DNA from: UBA7803 sp034522075
GTDB taxonomy: Bacteria > Pseudomonadota > Gammaproteobacteria > Pseudomonadales > Azotimanducaceae
Assembly: GCA_034522075.1 (NCBI GenBank)
Contig: JAXHLO010000026.1
Location: forward strand, 1 to 64,000
Direction of reading: 5' to 3'
Length of the DNA: 64,000 nt
The position numbers and the translations under genes were made by a program. The notes beneath the pieces are model-generated. The model was not told where the DNA came from. It was given only the letters and a program-made list of their open reading frames with translations, and made no database searches. Below, piece after piece: positions 50,836 through 60,366 of this stretch (position 1 is its first letter; the number at the start of each line of letters is the position of its first letter).

Positions 50836-53800
50836 ACCTGTTCCACCTCCGCGGCTGCCGGCATCACCAGAAAGCGGAACGGCCGGTCGTCGATGACCAC
50901 CTCGGCCGCGTCCGACAGCTCGTCGGCCGGCTCGAAGCGCACGGCCAGGGTTTCCCCGCTGATATAGTCGCGATGCTCAGCGGCGGCTGCCATCAGCTCC
51001 GCGTCACCCTGATATCGGACATCGATGCGGTCCGCCACGTTCAACCCCAGCTCCTTACGGTGGCGTTGCAGGCGGTTGACGATCTCGCGCGCATAACCGC
51101 CGCGGATCAACTCCTCGTCGAGCCGGGTGTCGAGTTCCACCGCGATGCGGCCGTTGGACACGGTATTGGTGCCGGGACGCGGCTGCTGCAGGACCTCGAT
51201 TTCCGAATCGCTGAACGTTTCCCCATTGACGGTGATACGGCCGTGTTCACCCAGCTCTTCGATCTGCGCCTGGCTCAGATCGCGGATGACCTGATGGAAT
51301 TCTTTCATGCGCTTGCCCAGGCGCTTGCCCAGCACCGGGAAGTTTGGTTTTGCCACCACCTCGATGTATGCCGCCTCGTCGCTGTCGTAGCGGATCTCGT
51401 GGACGTTCAACTCGGCACGGATGTAGGGCTCCAGCACCTCGAGCTGCGCCAGCCGTCCGGCATCCCGGTGCACCACCGTGAGGGAGCGCAACGGCGTACG
51501 CAGACCGATGCGTACTTCCTCGCGTTTCTGCCGGCCGAGCAGCACCACTTCCTGCATGCGCGCCACGGCTTCCTCCAGCTCCGGTCGTACCCACTGGGCT
51601 TCGGCCTCCGGGTAGTTGCACAGATGTACCGATACCGGGGAAGCGCTGCCGCCATCCAGCGCGCCCAGCTCACCGTAGATGTGCTCGGCGAGAAACGGCG
51701 CGAACGGCGCCATCACCTGACTCAGCTCATAGAGCGCCGTGTACAGGGTGCTGTAGGCCGCGATCTTGTCGGCGGTGATGTCTTCGCCCCAGTAGCGCGA
51801 CCGGTTCAGGCGGATATACCAGTTGGTCAGATCTTCGATGAAATCGAACAGCTGCGGCACCACGTTGTAGAGCCGGTACGCCTCCATCTCCGCGGATACC
51901 CGGGCCTTCAAGGTCTGCAACCGCGACAGAATCCAGCGGTCGAGGATGTTGTCGCCGACGTGCTGCCCCTTGGCGGGCGACCACTGATCGATCTCGGCAT
52001 AGGTTTTCAGAAAGGAGAAGGCGTTGTACCAGGGCAGCAGAGCGCGCCGGGTCATGTCGCGCACCCCGGCATCGGCGAAGCGCTGCTCTTCGCCGCGCAC
52101 CAGCCCCGAGTTGATCAGGTACAGGCGCAGCGCATCGGCGCCGTAGCTCTCCATGAGGTCGTCCGGCGGGGTGTAGTTCTTCAGCCGCTTGGACATCTTC
52201 TTGCCGTCTTCGGCCATGACCATGCCGTTGACGATGACGTTGCGGAACGCGGGTTTATCGTAGAGCGCCGCGGCAAGCACGGTCAGGGTATAGAACCAGC
52301 CGCGGGTCTGATCCAGGCCTTCGGCAATGAACTCCGCGGGAAACCCGGCCTTGAAGATGTTCTGGTTCTCGAACGGATAGTGCAGTTGCGCATAGGGCAT
52401 GGAACCGGATTCGAACCAGCAGTCCAGCACTTCCTCCACCCGCCGGTAGGTGCCGTCTTCGCCGTCGATCTCGAAAGTCAGCCCGTCGACGTATTCCCGG
52501 TGCAGATCGTCCACCCGGGTGCCCGTATATTCGGCCAGCTCGTCGATGGAGCCGATGCACACGCGGTTGCCGGTGACATCGTTGACCCAGATGGGAATGG
52601 GCGTGCCCCACACCCGGTTGCGTGAGATGGACCAGTCGATGGCCCCGGCCAGCCAGTTGCCGAAGCGGCCGTGCTTGATGTGCTCGGGCACCCAGCGGAT
52701 CTGCTCGTTGGCGGCCAGCAGCCGGTCGCCAATCTCGGTCACCGCCACGTACCAGGACGGAATGGCTCGATAGATGAGCGGCGTATCGGAGCGGTAGCAG
52801 AACGGATAGCTGTGCTGAATGACCTCCTGACGGAACAGCGCACCGCGCTCTTTCAGGTCGCGGGTGATGTGCTTGTCGGCATCTTTCACGTACTGCCCGG
52901 CGAAATCGGTCACCTCGTCAGTGAAACGGCCGTGCATGGTCACCGGGCAGGCAAACGCCTCGATGCCGGCGGCCTTCAGCACCCGGTAATCGTCTTCGCC
53001 GAACGCCGGCGCCTGATGCACCAGACCGGTGCCCGACTCGGTGGTGACGTAATCGTCGGTGACCACCTGGAACGCGCCCAGGGACGCCTGGTCGGCGAAA
53101 TACGGGAACAGCGGCCGATAGCGGCGTCCGGCCAGATCGCGGCCCTTGAGACGCTCGAGCACTTCGAACTCACCGTAGGCGCTCAGCCGCTCTTCGGCGA
53201 GATAGATGTCCTTGCCGGTGTCCGTGTCGTGGACCTTCACATAATCGATGTCCGGGCCGACACAGATGGCCAGATTGGACGGCAGGGTCCAGGGTGTGGT
53301 GGTCCAGGCCGCGAGGCAGGCGTCTTCGTCTGCCAGTTCGAACAGCACCGTCACCGACGGATCCTGCACGTCCTGGTAGTTCATGTTGGCTTCGAAATTC
53401 GACAGCGGCGTGCCGAGCTCCGTGGACAGCGGCATGATGCGCAGGCCCTGATAGATGAGGCCCTTGTCCCAGAGCTGCTTGACCACCCACCACACCGACT
53501 CCATGTAGGAGGCATCCATGGTCTTGTAGTCATGGTCGAAATCCACCCAACGGCCAAGCCGTGTGATGGTGTTGCGCCACTCCGCCACATAGCGTTGAAC
53601 GATGGCCCGGCACTCGGCGTTGTAACCGGCCACGCCGAATTTCTCCACCGCCTCCTGGGCTGACATGTTGAGCTGCTTGTCGATCTCGTGCTCGATGGGC
53701 AGGCCGTGACAATCCCAGCCGAAGCGGCGCCGTACGTAGCGGCCCTTCATGGTCCAGTAGCGCGGCACGATATCCTTGATGGTGCTGGCGACGATGTGGC

Positions 53801-53975
53801 CGTGGTGCGGCAGCCCGGTCGCGAACGGCGGACCGTCGTAGAAAATGTAGGGCTTTTTGTCGCTGGTTTTGGCGAGCGTCTTCTGGAAGATGCCGCCGTC
53901 CGCCCAGAACCGCAGGACGTCGTGTTCCATTGCCACGAAGGAAAAGGACGAGCCAGTTTGTGCTGGTTCAGCCAT
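50832..53975 (-). CDS. ileS: Isoleucyl-tRNA synthetase, eukaryotic-like type 2
   Basis: A 1047-aa class I synthetase that charges tRNA-Ile. The HIGH motif appears as GLPHHGHI (HHGH at 57-60), with DGPPFATG before it. The editing domain (CP1) is at about 200-400 (TTTPWTLPSNLAI, GTGLVHQAPAFGEDDY), tryptophan-rich WFYTLTVLAAAL and KMSKRLKNY lie near 593, and the anticodon-binding part ends without the C-terminal zinc motif of type-1 IleRS. GLPHxGH and the long C-terminus define IleRS2, found in eukaryotes, archaea and some bacteria, and commonly insensitive to mupirocin (family knowledge). ATG 53975 is the start. There is no adjacent lspA. Confidence 0.92.
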   Translation of the reverse strand: MAEPAQTGSSFSFVAMEHDVLRFWADGGIFQKTLAKTSDKKPYIFYDGPPFATGLPHHGHIVASTIKDIVPRYWTMKGRYVRRRFGWDCHGLPIEHEIDKQLNMSAQEAVEKFGVAGYNAECRAIVQRYVAEWRNTITRLGRWVDFDHDYKTMDASYMESVWWVVKQLWDKGLIYQGLRIMPLSTELGTPLSNFEANMNYQDVQDPSVTVLFELADEDACLAAWTTTPWTLPSNLAICVGPDIDYVKVHDTDTGKDIYLAEERLSAYGEFEVLERLKGRDLAGRRYRPLFPYFADQASLGAFQVVTDDYVTTESGTGLVHQAPAFGEDDYRVLKAAGIEAFACPVTMHGRFTDEVTDFAGQYVKDADKHITRDLKERGALFRQEVIQHSYPFCYRSDTPLIYRAIPSWYVAVTEIGDRLLAANEQIRWVPEHIKHGRFGNWLAGAIDWSISRNRVWGTPIPIWVNDVTGNRVCIGSIDELAEYTGTRVDDLHREYVDGLTFEIDGEDGTYRRVEEVLDCWFESGSMPYAQLHYPFENQNIFKAGFPAEFIAEGLDQTRGWFYTLTVLAAALYDKPAFRNVIVNGMVMAEDGKKMSKRLKNYTPPDDLMESYGADALRLYLINSGLVRGEEQRFADAGVRDMTRRALLPWYNAFSFLKTYAEIDQWSPAKGQHVGDNILDRWILSRLQTLKARVSAEMEAYRLYNVVPQLFDFIEDLTNWYIRLNRSRYWGEDITADKIAAYSTLYTALYELSQVMAPFAPFLAEHIYGELGALDGGSASPVSVHLCNYPEAEAQWVRPELEEAVARMQEVVLLGRQKREEVRIGLRTPLRSLTVVHRDAGRLAQLEVLEPYIRAELNVHEIRYDSDEAAYIEVVAKPNFPVLGKRLGKRMKEFHQVIRDLSQAQIEELGEHGRITVNGETFSDSEIEVLQQPRPGTNTVSNGRIAVELDTRLDEELIRGGYAREIVNRLQRHRKELGLNVADRIDVRYQGDAELMAAAAEHRDYISGETLAVRFEPADELSDAAEVVIDDRPFRFLVMPAAAEVEQV

Positions 53976-54132
53976 GATAATGCCGGGATTCACCAAAGCC
54001 GCGCATTGTACCCTGAATCGGCCGGGCCTACTCCTGCGGCACCGGCCGAATGGACGCGAGACAACCGGGCATGGCTGTACCCACCGGCCTGAGGGGCGCG
54101 GCGGGCGCGGCGGGCGCCGGCTGAGGGTCGTC

Positions 54133-54432
54133 CTAGCGGGCCGCGGCCTCGCCGAAACTCGGCGCCAACGGCCGGCCCATGACATAGGAATCGAGCACGA
54201 ACTCCCGGATCACCTGCAGCGCATCATCTCCATTGCGGGCCTCGGTGGCGCCGAGCCGTTCGCGCAGCAGCTCCTTGAGCATGCCCGCTTCGATCTCAGC
54301 TTCGAACTGCGTATCGTAAGGGCCGACATCGACGCCTTCACGGGTGTGGAAGTACCACTGCCCATTGCTCAGGAACACCCGTTCCGAGCGGAACCAGGTC
54401 CGTGGCTGTTCGTTGGATCGCACCGCATTCAT
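54133..54432 (-). CDS. DUF6316-like small protein
   Basis: A 99-aa soluble protein. RTWFRSERVFLSNGQWYFHTREGVDVGPYDTQFEAEIEAG is a compact sheet-helix motif resembling DUF6316/SPOR-like stretches of gammaproteobacterial proteins. The remainder is helical with EFVLDSYVMGRPLAPSFG at the end. Divergent from the MFS gene, with 122 bp between starts. Function unknown. Confidence 0.65.
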   Translation of the reverse strand: MNAVRSNEQPRTWFRSERVFLSNGQWYFHTREGVDVGPYDTQFEAEIEAGMLKELLRERLGATEARNGDDALQVIREFVLDSYVMGRPLAPSFGEAAAR

Positions 54433-54554
54433 GCGTCTACTTCCCCATGACGTGAAAGCGGAGTCTGTGCCGCGGCGGCCGCGGCTGTCTGTATAAAACT
54501 TGTCAATGAGTTTTGCGTCTCTATGATCGCCTGCTGGGCTTCGCCGAGCGTGCC

Positions 54555-55802
54555 ATGACCGATCCTGCACAAGCTGACCCCGGACAGACGGCCCTGCCGC
54601 CACGGTCGGCCTACCCCTGGTTTCTGACCAGCTCGAGCTTGTGGCTGGCCGGCATGAGCCTGCAGGGATTCCTCTTCAGCTGGCTGCTGGTGGGCGTGCT
54701 CGAACGCCCTGCGGACGAAGCCGGATTCGCCCGCTCCCTGGCTGAGTTTCCGCCGCTGCTGGTGCTGTTTCTCGGCGGTCTGCTCGGCGACCGGTTCAAC
54801 GGCCGCGGCTATCTGGCCACCATGCACGTACTGGTGGCGCTGCCGCCGCTGCTCATCGCCGCCGTGTACGGACTGGGCGAGCTCGGCTACTGGTGGGTGG
54901 TGCTGTTCGGCGTACTCATGGCCAGCATCCAGGCACTGTCCGATCCCGCCCGGCAGTCGCTGATCAACCGGGTCACGCGCATGGACATCCAGCGCGCGGT
55001 GACCATCATGATCATCACCTCGTCCCTGGTCGGACTGTCGGGTTTCTACCTGGGCGGGCGCCTCGACGATCTGGGCCTCGGCGTGGTGTTGAGCCTGCAG
55101 TCGCTGCTGTTTCTGGCCGGCACATTTGCCGTGCTGCGTCTGCCATCGCTGCCCCGGGTGACCCATGCGGGTCCGCCGCCGGGCCTGGCCGCCGGTTTCA
55201 GAGCCGTCTGGCAGGCGCCGCTGGTGCGCAACATCATCTCGCTGAACTTCCTGTCCAGCCTGTTCAATGCCGGCGCCTACGTGATCGCCATTCCCTTCAT
55301 CGTCAAGGAAGTCTACGAGGGCGGTTCGGCCTTCTTCGCCGGGGTGATGATGGTGTTCAGCGCCGGCAGCATCGGCTCGAACGTTCTGCTCCTGGCCTTC
55401 ATGCCGCTCATGCGCCCCGGCCGGGTGTTTCTGCTCATGCAGCTCACCCGGGTGGTGATCCTGCTGCTGCTGGCCACCCAGCCGAGCCTGTGGCTGTTCT
55501 ATGCCACCATGTTCGCCTGGGGCGTGAACATGGGCGTAACCACGACGCTGGTTCGAACCACGGTGCAGGAACTCGCCGACCCGACCCGCCGCTCCCAGGT
55601 GATGTCCATCCTGCTGCTCAGTTTCATGGTCACCGCGCCGGTGAGCTCCGTGCTGCTGGGGCTGCTCATCGAGTACACCTCGCCGCTGTCCGCCCTGCTG
55701 CCGGGGGTAGCCATGTCCCTAATCATTTTCAGCATCGGTGTGTGGAAGAGCGGGCTGTGGCAGTTTCAGTCGGGCTCGGCCGCGGCGGCCCGCAGCGCCT
55801 GA
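54555..55802 (+). CDS. MFS transporter (enterobactin-exporter-like family)
   Basis: A 415-aa membrane protein with about 12 helices. Typical MFS blocks: GGLLGDRFNGRGYL (loop 2-3, the G-x-x-x-D-R-x-G/R signature), LFGVLMASIQALSDPARQSLINRV, and paired helices WLFYATMFAWGVNMGVTT and ELADPTRRSQVMSILLLSFMVTAPVSSVLLG. The MFS_3 (EntS-like) pattern suggests drug or small-molecule export. ATG 54555 is preferred over 54513 as the first Met before MTDPAQ. Confidence 0.82.
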   Translation: MTDPAQADPGQTALPPRSAYPWFLTSSSLWLAGMSLQGFLFSWLLVGVLERPADEAGFARSLAEFPPLLVLFLGGLLGDRFNGRGYLATMHVLVALPPLLIAAVYGLGELGYWWVVLFGVLMASIQALSDPARQSLINRVTRMDIQRAVTIMIITSSLVGLSGFYLGGRLDDLGLGVVLSLQSLLFLAGTFAVLRLPSLPRVTHAGPPPGLAAGFRAVWQAPLVRNIISLNFLSSLFNAGAYVIAIPFIVKEVYEGGSAFFAGVMMVFSAGSIGSNVLLLAFMPLMRPGRVFLLMQLTRVVILLLLATQPSLWLFYATMFAWGVNMGVTTTLVRTTVQELADPTRRSQVMSILLLSFMVTAPVSSVLLGLLIEYTSPLSALLPGVAMSLIIFSIGVWKSGLWQFQSGSAAAARSA

Positions 55803-55808
55803 GTATAC

Positions 55809-56693
55809 TCAGACCGCCGCATCCGCTTCGACGATGAAGCGGGCCACCAGCGGCGGATCCTGCATGGGAATGAAGTGGCTGAACTCCGGCATATACACGT
55901 CACGGCCGTTGGGAAATTCCTCGGCCAGCCGGACCCAGGTGGGCGATCGGGAGAAATCCATGCCCGGCTCGGCGGCCGGGTCGCGGCTCTGCGCACGCAG
56001 GACGACCACGGGCATCTCGATGGTGGGAATCAGAGCGTGCACGTCCGTGCCGCTGCTGCCCAGGTAGATGGACGCCTCCACCAGGGGCGGGCAGGCGAGC
56101 TCGAAGCCATCGCCGTCCGCGCGCGGCAGCACGCCGTAGCGGCAGTAGTCCTCCAGAACGTCGGCGCGCCACAGGGAAAACGGCTCCCGGTCGCGAAAGC
56201 GTTCGAACATGGCCTGCCAGGACACCCAGTGATTGCGGCGCCGGGCCACCGGGTGATCCTCGGCCGTCTCATAGCCGGGATAACGTGCGCCGTCATAGGC
56301 CTCGGGGTCGAGAATCACCGGATCCACCAGCAGCAGACGGCTGAAGGCACCGGGCAACCGCGCCGCGGCATAGGTGACACAGTGGCCGCCCATGGAATGC
56401 CCGACGCCGATGGCGCCCTCGAGCCCCAGTCCGGCAACGAACTCCTCGAGGTCACCATCCATGGTCGACCACTGGTAGGGCCCGCGCTTTTCGCTGCGGC
56501 CGTGGCCGCGCATATCCAGGGCGATTACCCGATAGCCCTCCGGCAGGGCCGCCACCGTGCGGTCCCAGCAGCGTGCATGAAATCCAGTGGCGTGAACCAG
56601 CAGAACCGTCGGCGCACCCCGGTCTCCCCACTCGAAATAGGTGAGACGGACCTGACTGGCGGGAAAGGAGCGCTCGGCGGGACTGTGCCTCAT
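55809..56693 (-). CDS. Alpha/beta hydrolase
   Basis: A 294-aa hydrolase: VLLVHATGFHARCWDRTVAAL, ALDMRGHGRSEKRGPYQW, nucleophile Ser in GVGHSMGGHCVTYAAARLP (about 105), the acid near VVLRAQSRDPAAEPG and His in YMPEFSHFIPMQDPP. It resembles esterases and C-C bond hydrolases. It converges on the MFS gene and diverges from idi; substrate unknown. Confidence 0.82.
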   Translation of the reverse strand: MRHSPAERSFPASQVRLTYFEWGDRGAPTVLLVHATGFHARCWDRTVAALPEGYRVIALDMRGHGRSEKRGPYQWSTMDGDLEEFVAGLGLEGAIGVGHSMGGHCVTYAAARLPGAFSRLLLVDPVILDPEAYDGARYPGYETAEDHPVARRRNHWVSWQAMFERFRDREPFSLWRADVLEDYCRYGVLPRADGDGFELACPPLVEASIYLGSSGTDVHALIPTIEMPVVVLRAQSRDPAAEPGMDFSRSPTWVRLAEEFPNGRDVYMPEFSHFIPMQDPPLVARFIVEADAAV

Positions 56694-56871
56694 GGGTTCT
56701 CCGGTGGTACGGCTGAGCGCGCATCTTAGGGGGCGCCTACGGGAGCGTCCAGCCGACATGAAGCGGCGACTGCACAGGCAGTTTTCGGTACACTTCCGCC
56801 ACCAATCGCGGTGGCTGCGGCCACCACAACGTTGCCGGCAGTCTCCTGCGGAGTATCGAGTGGCCCAGGCC

Positions 56872-57444
56872 ATGACCAGATCCGAAGTCGTTTCATCCGA
56901 TCGCGAGCCGCTGATCCTGGTGGACAGCCATGACCGCGAGATCGGCCAGCTCGACAAATCCGCCTGCCACGACGGCGACGGCCTGCTGCACCGTGCCTTT
57001 TCGCTGTTCATCTTCAACGACGCCGGCGAGCTGGGTCTGCAGAAACGCGCGCCGGGCAAGCGCCTGTGGCCCGCATACTGGTCCAACAGTTGTTGTTCCC
57101 ATCCCCGCGCTGGCGAAGCCATGGAAGAGGCCATTCACCGGCGCCTGGACCAGGAGCTGGGGCTTTCCGCCCGGCTGCGCTTCGTCTACAAGTTCGAGTA
57201 CACAGCGTCCTATCACGGTCTGGGTACCGAGCACGAACTATGCTGGGTATACGTGGGCTCGACGGCCGACGAACCGGTCATCAATGCCACCGAAATCAGC
57301 GCCTGGCGCTGGGTGGCAGCGGAGGAACTGTCCCGGGAAATTACCGCCCACGGCGACCGGTTCACCCCGTGGTTGAAGCTGGAGTGGGCACGGCTGCGCC
57401 GGGAATTCGGCGAGGATCTCAGCGGCATGAAACATCTCGAGTAG
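56872..57444 (+). CDS. idi: Isopentenyl-diphosphate delta-isomerase, type I
   Basis: A 190-aa Nudix-fold isomerase converting isopentenyl to dimethylallyl diphosphate. Metal and catalytic residues are visible: LLHRAFSLFIFN, WPAYWSNSCCSHPRAGE (Cys74/75, His77), EEAIHRRLDQELG and TEHELCWVYVG with the second catalytic Glu. It is 21 bp upstream of the HMG-CoA synthase gene, giving an isoprenoid operon. Start ATG 56872; GTG 56860 is also in frame. Confidence 0.92.
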   Translation: MTRSEVVSSDREPLILVDSHDREIGQLDKSACHDGDGLLHRAFSLFIFNDAGELGLQKRAPGKRLWPAYWSNSCCSHPRAGEAMEEAIHRRLDQELGLSARLRFVYKFEYTASYHGLGTEHELCWVYVGSTADEPVINATEISAWRWVAAEELSREITAHGDRFTPWLKLEWARLRREFGEDLSGMKHLE

Positions 57445-57465
57445 GACAGCGGAGCATCCACACCC

Positions 57466-58965
57466 ATGGTTGAGCCCCACATCGGCATCAGCGGATTCGC
57501 CAGCTACCTGCCGCGCTATCGCGTCGCCCTGACCGACTGGTGCCGCTGGAGCGGCGACAGCTGGGACAAGGTGCGCTCCGTGGTGGGCAGTGGTTTCCGC
57601 ATGCGCGGTCCCGATGAGAATGCCTACACCATGGCCGCGACGGCCGTGCTGCGCCTGATCCGCCAGTACGACCTGGACCCGGCGCGCATCGGCTTTCTCG
57701 GCCTCGGCACCGAATCGAGCACCGATAATTCCGCCGGCGCGGTGATCGTCAAGGGCATGGTGAACCGGGCGCTGGTCAATCTCGGCATGCCGCCGCTGGC
57801 CCGCGCCTGCGAGGTACCGGAATTCAAGCACGCCTGCCTCGGCGGCGTATACGCTCTGAAGGCGGCCGCCCGTTATCTCGCCCTGGACGGCCGCGGCCGT
57901 CACGCCATCGTGGTCTGCTCCGACGTGGCCGAATATGCCCGGGCCACCTCCGGAGAGCCCACTCAGGGCGCCGGCGCCGTAGCCATGCTGGTGGAGGAGT
58001 CCCCGGCCATGCTGGGCCTGGAGCTGTCCCTGTCCGGCAGCTCGTCCGACTACCGCGGGCCCGACTTCCGCAAACCGTTTCTGCGCTTCATGCAGCAGGC
58101 TCCGTCGGCCTACGCGCAACCCCGGGATTTCCCGGTCTTCAACGGCAAATACTCCACCACCTGTTACATCGACGAATCCCTGGCCGCCATGCGTGACATG
58201 TTCGCCCGCATTGCCGGGGTAACCGATCAAGGCAAGCTGCTGCGGGCGCTGCCGCTGCGGCCCAGCGACTTCATGCGCGACCTGTCCGCCACCTTTCTGC
58301 ACCGGCCCTATCAGCGGATGGCGGAAACGGGGCTGATCATGAGCTATCTCCTGGCCCTGGCCATCGGCGATGCCGACGACCTCGTCGAGCTCGCGGAATA
58401 TGCCGCCGCCGCCGGCGTCGATGCCGCCGCTCTGGTCGAGGAACTGGCCGCCGTCCCGGAAGTTTATGCCCTGGTGGAAGAGCAGCGCCTGAGCGACGAA
58501 ATCTATCCGCTGGCCGTACAGACCGGGCGCGAATTCCGCCGCCATCCGCGTTTCGAAGCACTGATGACGCGCCTGGGAACCCTGGAAATGCAGGAAGTAG
58601 GCAATCTCTATACGGCATCCCTGCCCGCCTGGATGGCCGCCGGCCTCGAGGAAGCGGCCCACACCGGCGTGGCGCTGGGCGGCAGCCGTATTCTGACCCT
58701 GGGTTACGGCAGCGGCGATGCGGCCGAAGCCATTCCCATGGTGGTGATGCCGGACTGGGAAGACGCCGCGCGGCGCATCCGTTTCACCGAAGCCCTGGCC
58801 GACCCCATCGACCTGGCGGAGGAGGCCTACGCCGCCCTGCACGACGGTGCCCCTTTCGAGCATCCCGCGGCGCACCAGCCCGGCGTGTTCTACATCGACC
58901 GCATCGGCGCCCGGGAAGCCCATTTCGACGATTCCGGCATCGAGTACTACCGCTTCCACGGCTGA
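57466..58965 (+). CDS. Hydroxymethylglutaryl-CoA synthase family protein
   Basis: A 499-aa thiolase-fold enzyme. The acetylated Cys is Cys124 in PEFKHACLGGVYALKAAARYL, the general-base Glu is probably in RIGFLGLGTESSTDNSAG (about 83), the catalytic His in FLHRPYQRM (about 283) and GRGRHAIVVCSDVAEYARA is the family loop. HMG-CoA synthase makes the precursor of mevalonate. The downstream HMG-CoA reductase and mevalonate kinases are not in the window. The alternative role (polyketide beta-branching) is less likely given idi upstream. Confidence 0.83.
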   Translation: MVEPHIGISGFASYLPRYRVALTDWCRWSGDSWDKVRSVVGSGFRMRGPDENAYTMAATAVLRLIRQYDLDPARIGFLGLGTESSTDNSAGAVIVKGMVNRALVNLGMPPLARACEVPEFKHACLGGVYALKAAARYLALDGRGRHAIVVCSDVAEYARATSGEPTQGAGAVAMLVEESPAMLGLELSLSGSSSDYRGPDFRKPFLRFMQQAPSAYAQPRDFPVFNGKYSTTCYIDESLAAMRDMFARIAGVTDQGKLLRALPLRPSDFMRDLSATFLHRPYQRMAETGLIMSYLLALAIGDADDLVELAEYAAAAGVDAAALVEELAAVPEVYALVEEQRLSDEIYPLAVQTGREFRRHPRFEALMTRLGTLEMQEVGNLYTASLPAWMAAGLEEAAHTGVALGGSRILTLGYGSGDAAEAIPMVVMPDWEDAARRIRFTEALADPIDLAEEAYAALHDGAPFEHPAAHQPGVFYIDRIGAREAHFDDSGIEYYRFHG

Positions 58966-58984
58966 TGGGCCGGCGCCGGCGGGA

Positions 58985-60346
58985 TCACGAGCCGGCCAGG
59001 CGCCTGACCTGGGCCTCCTGCCTGGACAGCCAGGCAAAGCGGCTGACCAGGACCACCGCGGCCACGCTGAGTCCCGCCGACAGGCCCACCCAGAACCCGC
59101 GCACGCCGGTGAAGCCGGGGATCTCCAGCCAGCCGAAGCCGAGCACCACGCCGACCGGCAAGCCAATGGTCCAATAAGCCACCAGGGCGATGATCATGGG
59201 GGTGCGGGTGTCCTTGAAACCGCGCAGGGCACCCAGGGCGGTCACCTGGGTATCGTCCACGAACTGATAGACGGCGACGAAGATCATGAGCTGCATGGCC
59301 ACCGCCACCACGGCCGGATCGTTGCTGTAGAGGCTGGCGATCGGGCCGCGCAGCACCAGCAGGAATACCGCCGCGACCAGGGCGAAGACCAGGGAGACGC
59401 CGATGGCGATCCAGCCGCTGCGCCGCGCGGCGGCCAGATCGCCGGCACCGGTGTTGAACCCCACCCGGATGGCTACGGCCATACCCAGAGCCATGGGAAT
59501 CATGAATGCCAGCCCGCCCACGCTGGTGGCAATCTGGTGGGCGGCCACGGCTGCCACACCCAGGCGGCCCACCAGCAGGGTCACCATGGAGAACATGGAA
59601 AACTCGAGGAATATGGTCAGGCCGATGGGGCCGCCGAGCTTCACCAGCCGCCAGATCTGCGTGAAGTCGGGCCGGGAAAAGCGCGCGAAGAGCCCGGCGG
59701 AACGCATGCGGGAGCGCGCTATCACCACGGCCAGGACGATGAACTCGAGCCACATGACCAGGGCGCTCGACCAACCGCAGCCTTCACCGCCCATGGCCGG
59801 CACGAAGCCGCCGCCATAGATGAACAGATAATTCAGCGGAATCTTCACCAGCAGACCGAACCCGGCCACCAGCATGGCCGGCGTGGTCCACGACATGCCC
59901 TCGCACAGATAACGCAGAGCAAAGTAACCGAGCAGCGGCAGCGTGCCCCAGGACAGCGCATCCAGATAGGCCGTGGCAATGGGCACGGCCTGCGGATCCA
60001 CACCGATGAACTCATACAGGGCCTGGGCATTGCGGTACAGGGCGATCAGCAGCACGCCGCCGACCAGGGCGATCCAGCCGGCCTGCCGCACCACTTCGCC
60101 GGCGCCGCCATGGCGGCCGCCGCCGTGCAGTTGAGACACCGCCGGCACCACGGCCATGATGACACCGGCCAGCAGCATCAAGGTGGGCCAGAAGACGTTC
60201 CCGCCCAGCGCCACCCCGGCCAGATCGGCAGCCCCGTAGCGGCCCGCCATGATGGTATCGGCCACACCCATACCCATCTGCGATAGCTGCGTGAGGATGA
60301 TGGGCATGGCCAGGCGCAGCAGGCGGCCCAGTTCGGCGCGAACCAC
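58985..60346 (-). CDS. MATE-family efflux transporter
   Basis: A 453-aa integral membrane protein with about 12 helices. AMPIILTQLSQMGMGVADTIMAGRYGAADLAGVALG is the NorM-type first helix, and a duplicated half begins VKLGGPIGLTIFLEFSMFSMVTLLVGRLG, both split for length. Uses Na+ or H+ to export drugs or cationic compounds. Start is GTG 60346. The promoter region to the right has been altered by a 261-bp inverted-repeat element 20 bp upstream. Confidence 0.87.
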   Translation of the reverse strand: MVRAELGRLLRLAMPIILTQLSQMGMGVADTIMAGRYGAADLAGVALGGNVFWPTLMLLAGVIMAVVPAVSQLHGGGRHGGAGEVVRQAGWIALVGGVLLIALYRNAQALYEFIGVDPQAVPIATAYLDALSWGTLPLLGYFALRYLCEGMSWTTPAMLVAGFGLLVKIPLNYLFIYGGGFVPAMGGEGCGWSSALVMWLEFIVLAVVIARSRMRSAGLFARFSRPDFTQIWRLVKLGGPIGLTIFLEFSMFSMVTLLVGRLGVAAVAAHQIATSVGGLAFMIPMALGMAVAIRVGFNTGAGDLAAARRSGWIAIGVSLVFALVAAVFLLVLRGPIASLYSNDPAVVAVAMQLMIFVAVYQFVDDTQVTALGALRGFKDTRTPMIIALVAYWTIGLPVGVVLGFGWLEIPGFTGVRGFWVGLSAGLSVAAVVLVSRFAWLSRQEAQVRRLAGS

Positions 60347-60366
60347 GAATGCTCCCGGTCAGGTTA

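Noticed and set aside
58847..60286. 479-codon plus-strand frame opposite the MATE gene
   Set aside because: Composition (His, Gln, Gly rich) is the mirror of the transmembrane protein on the other strand.
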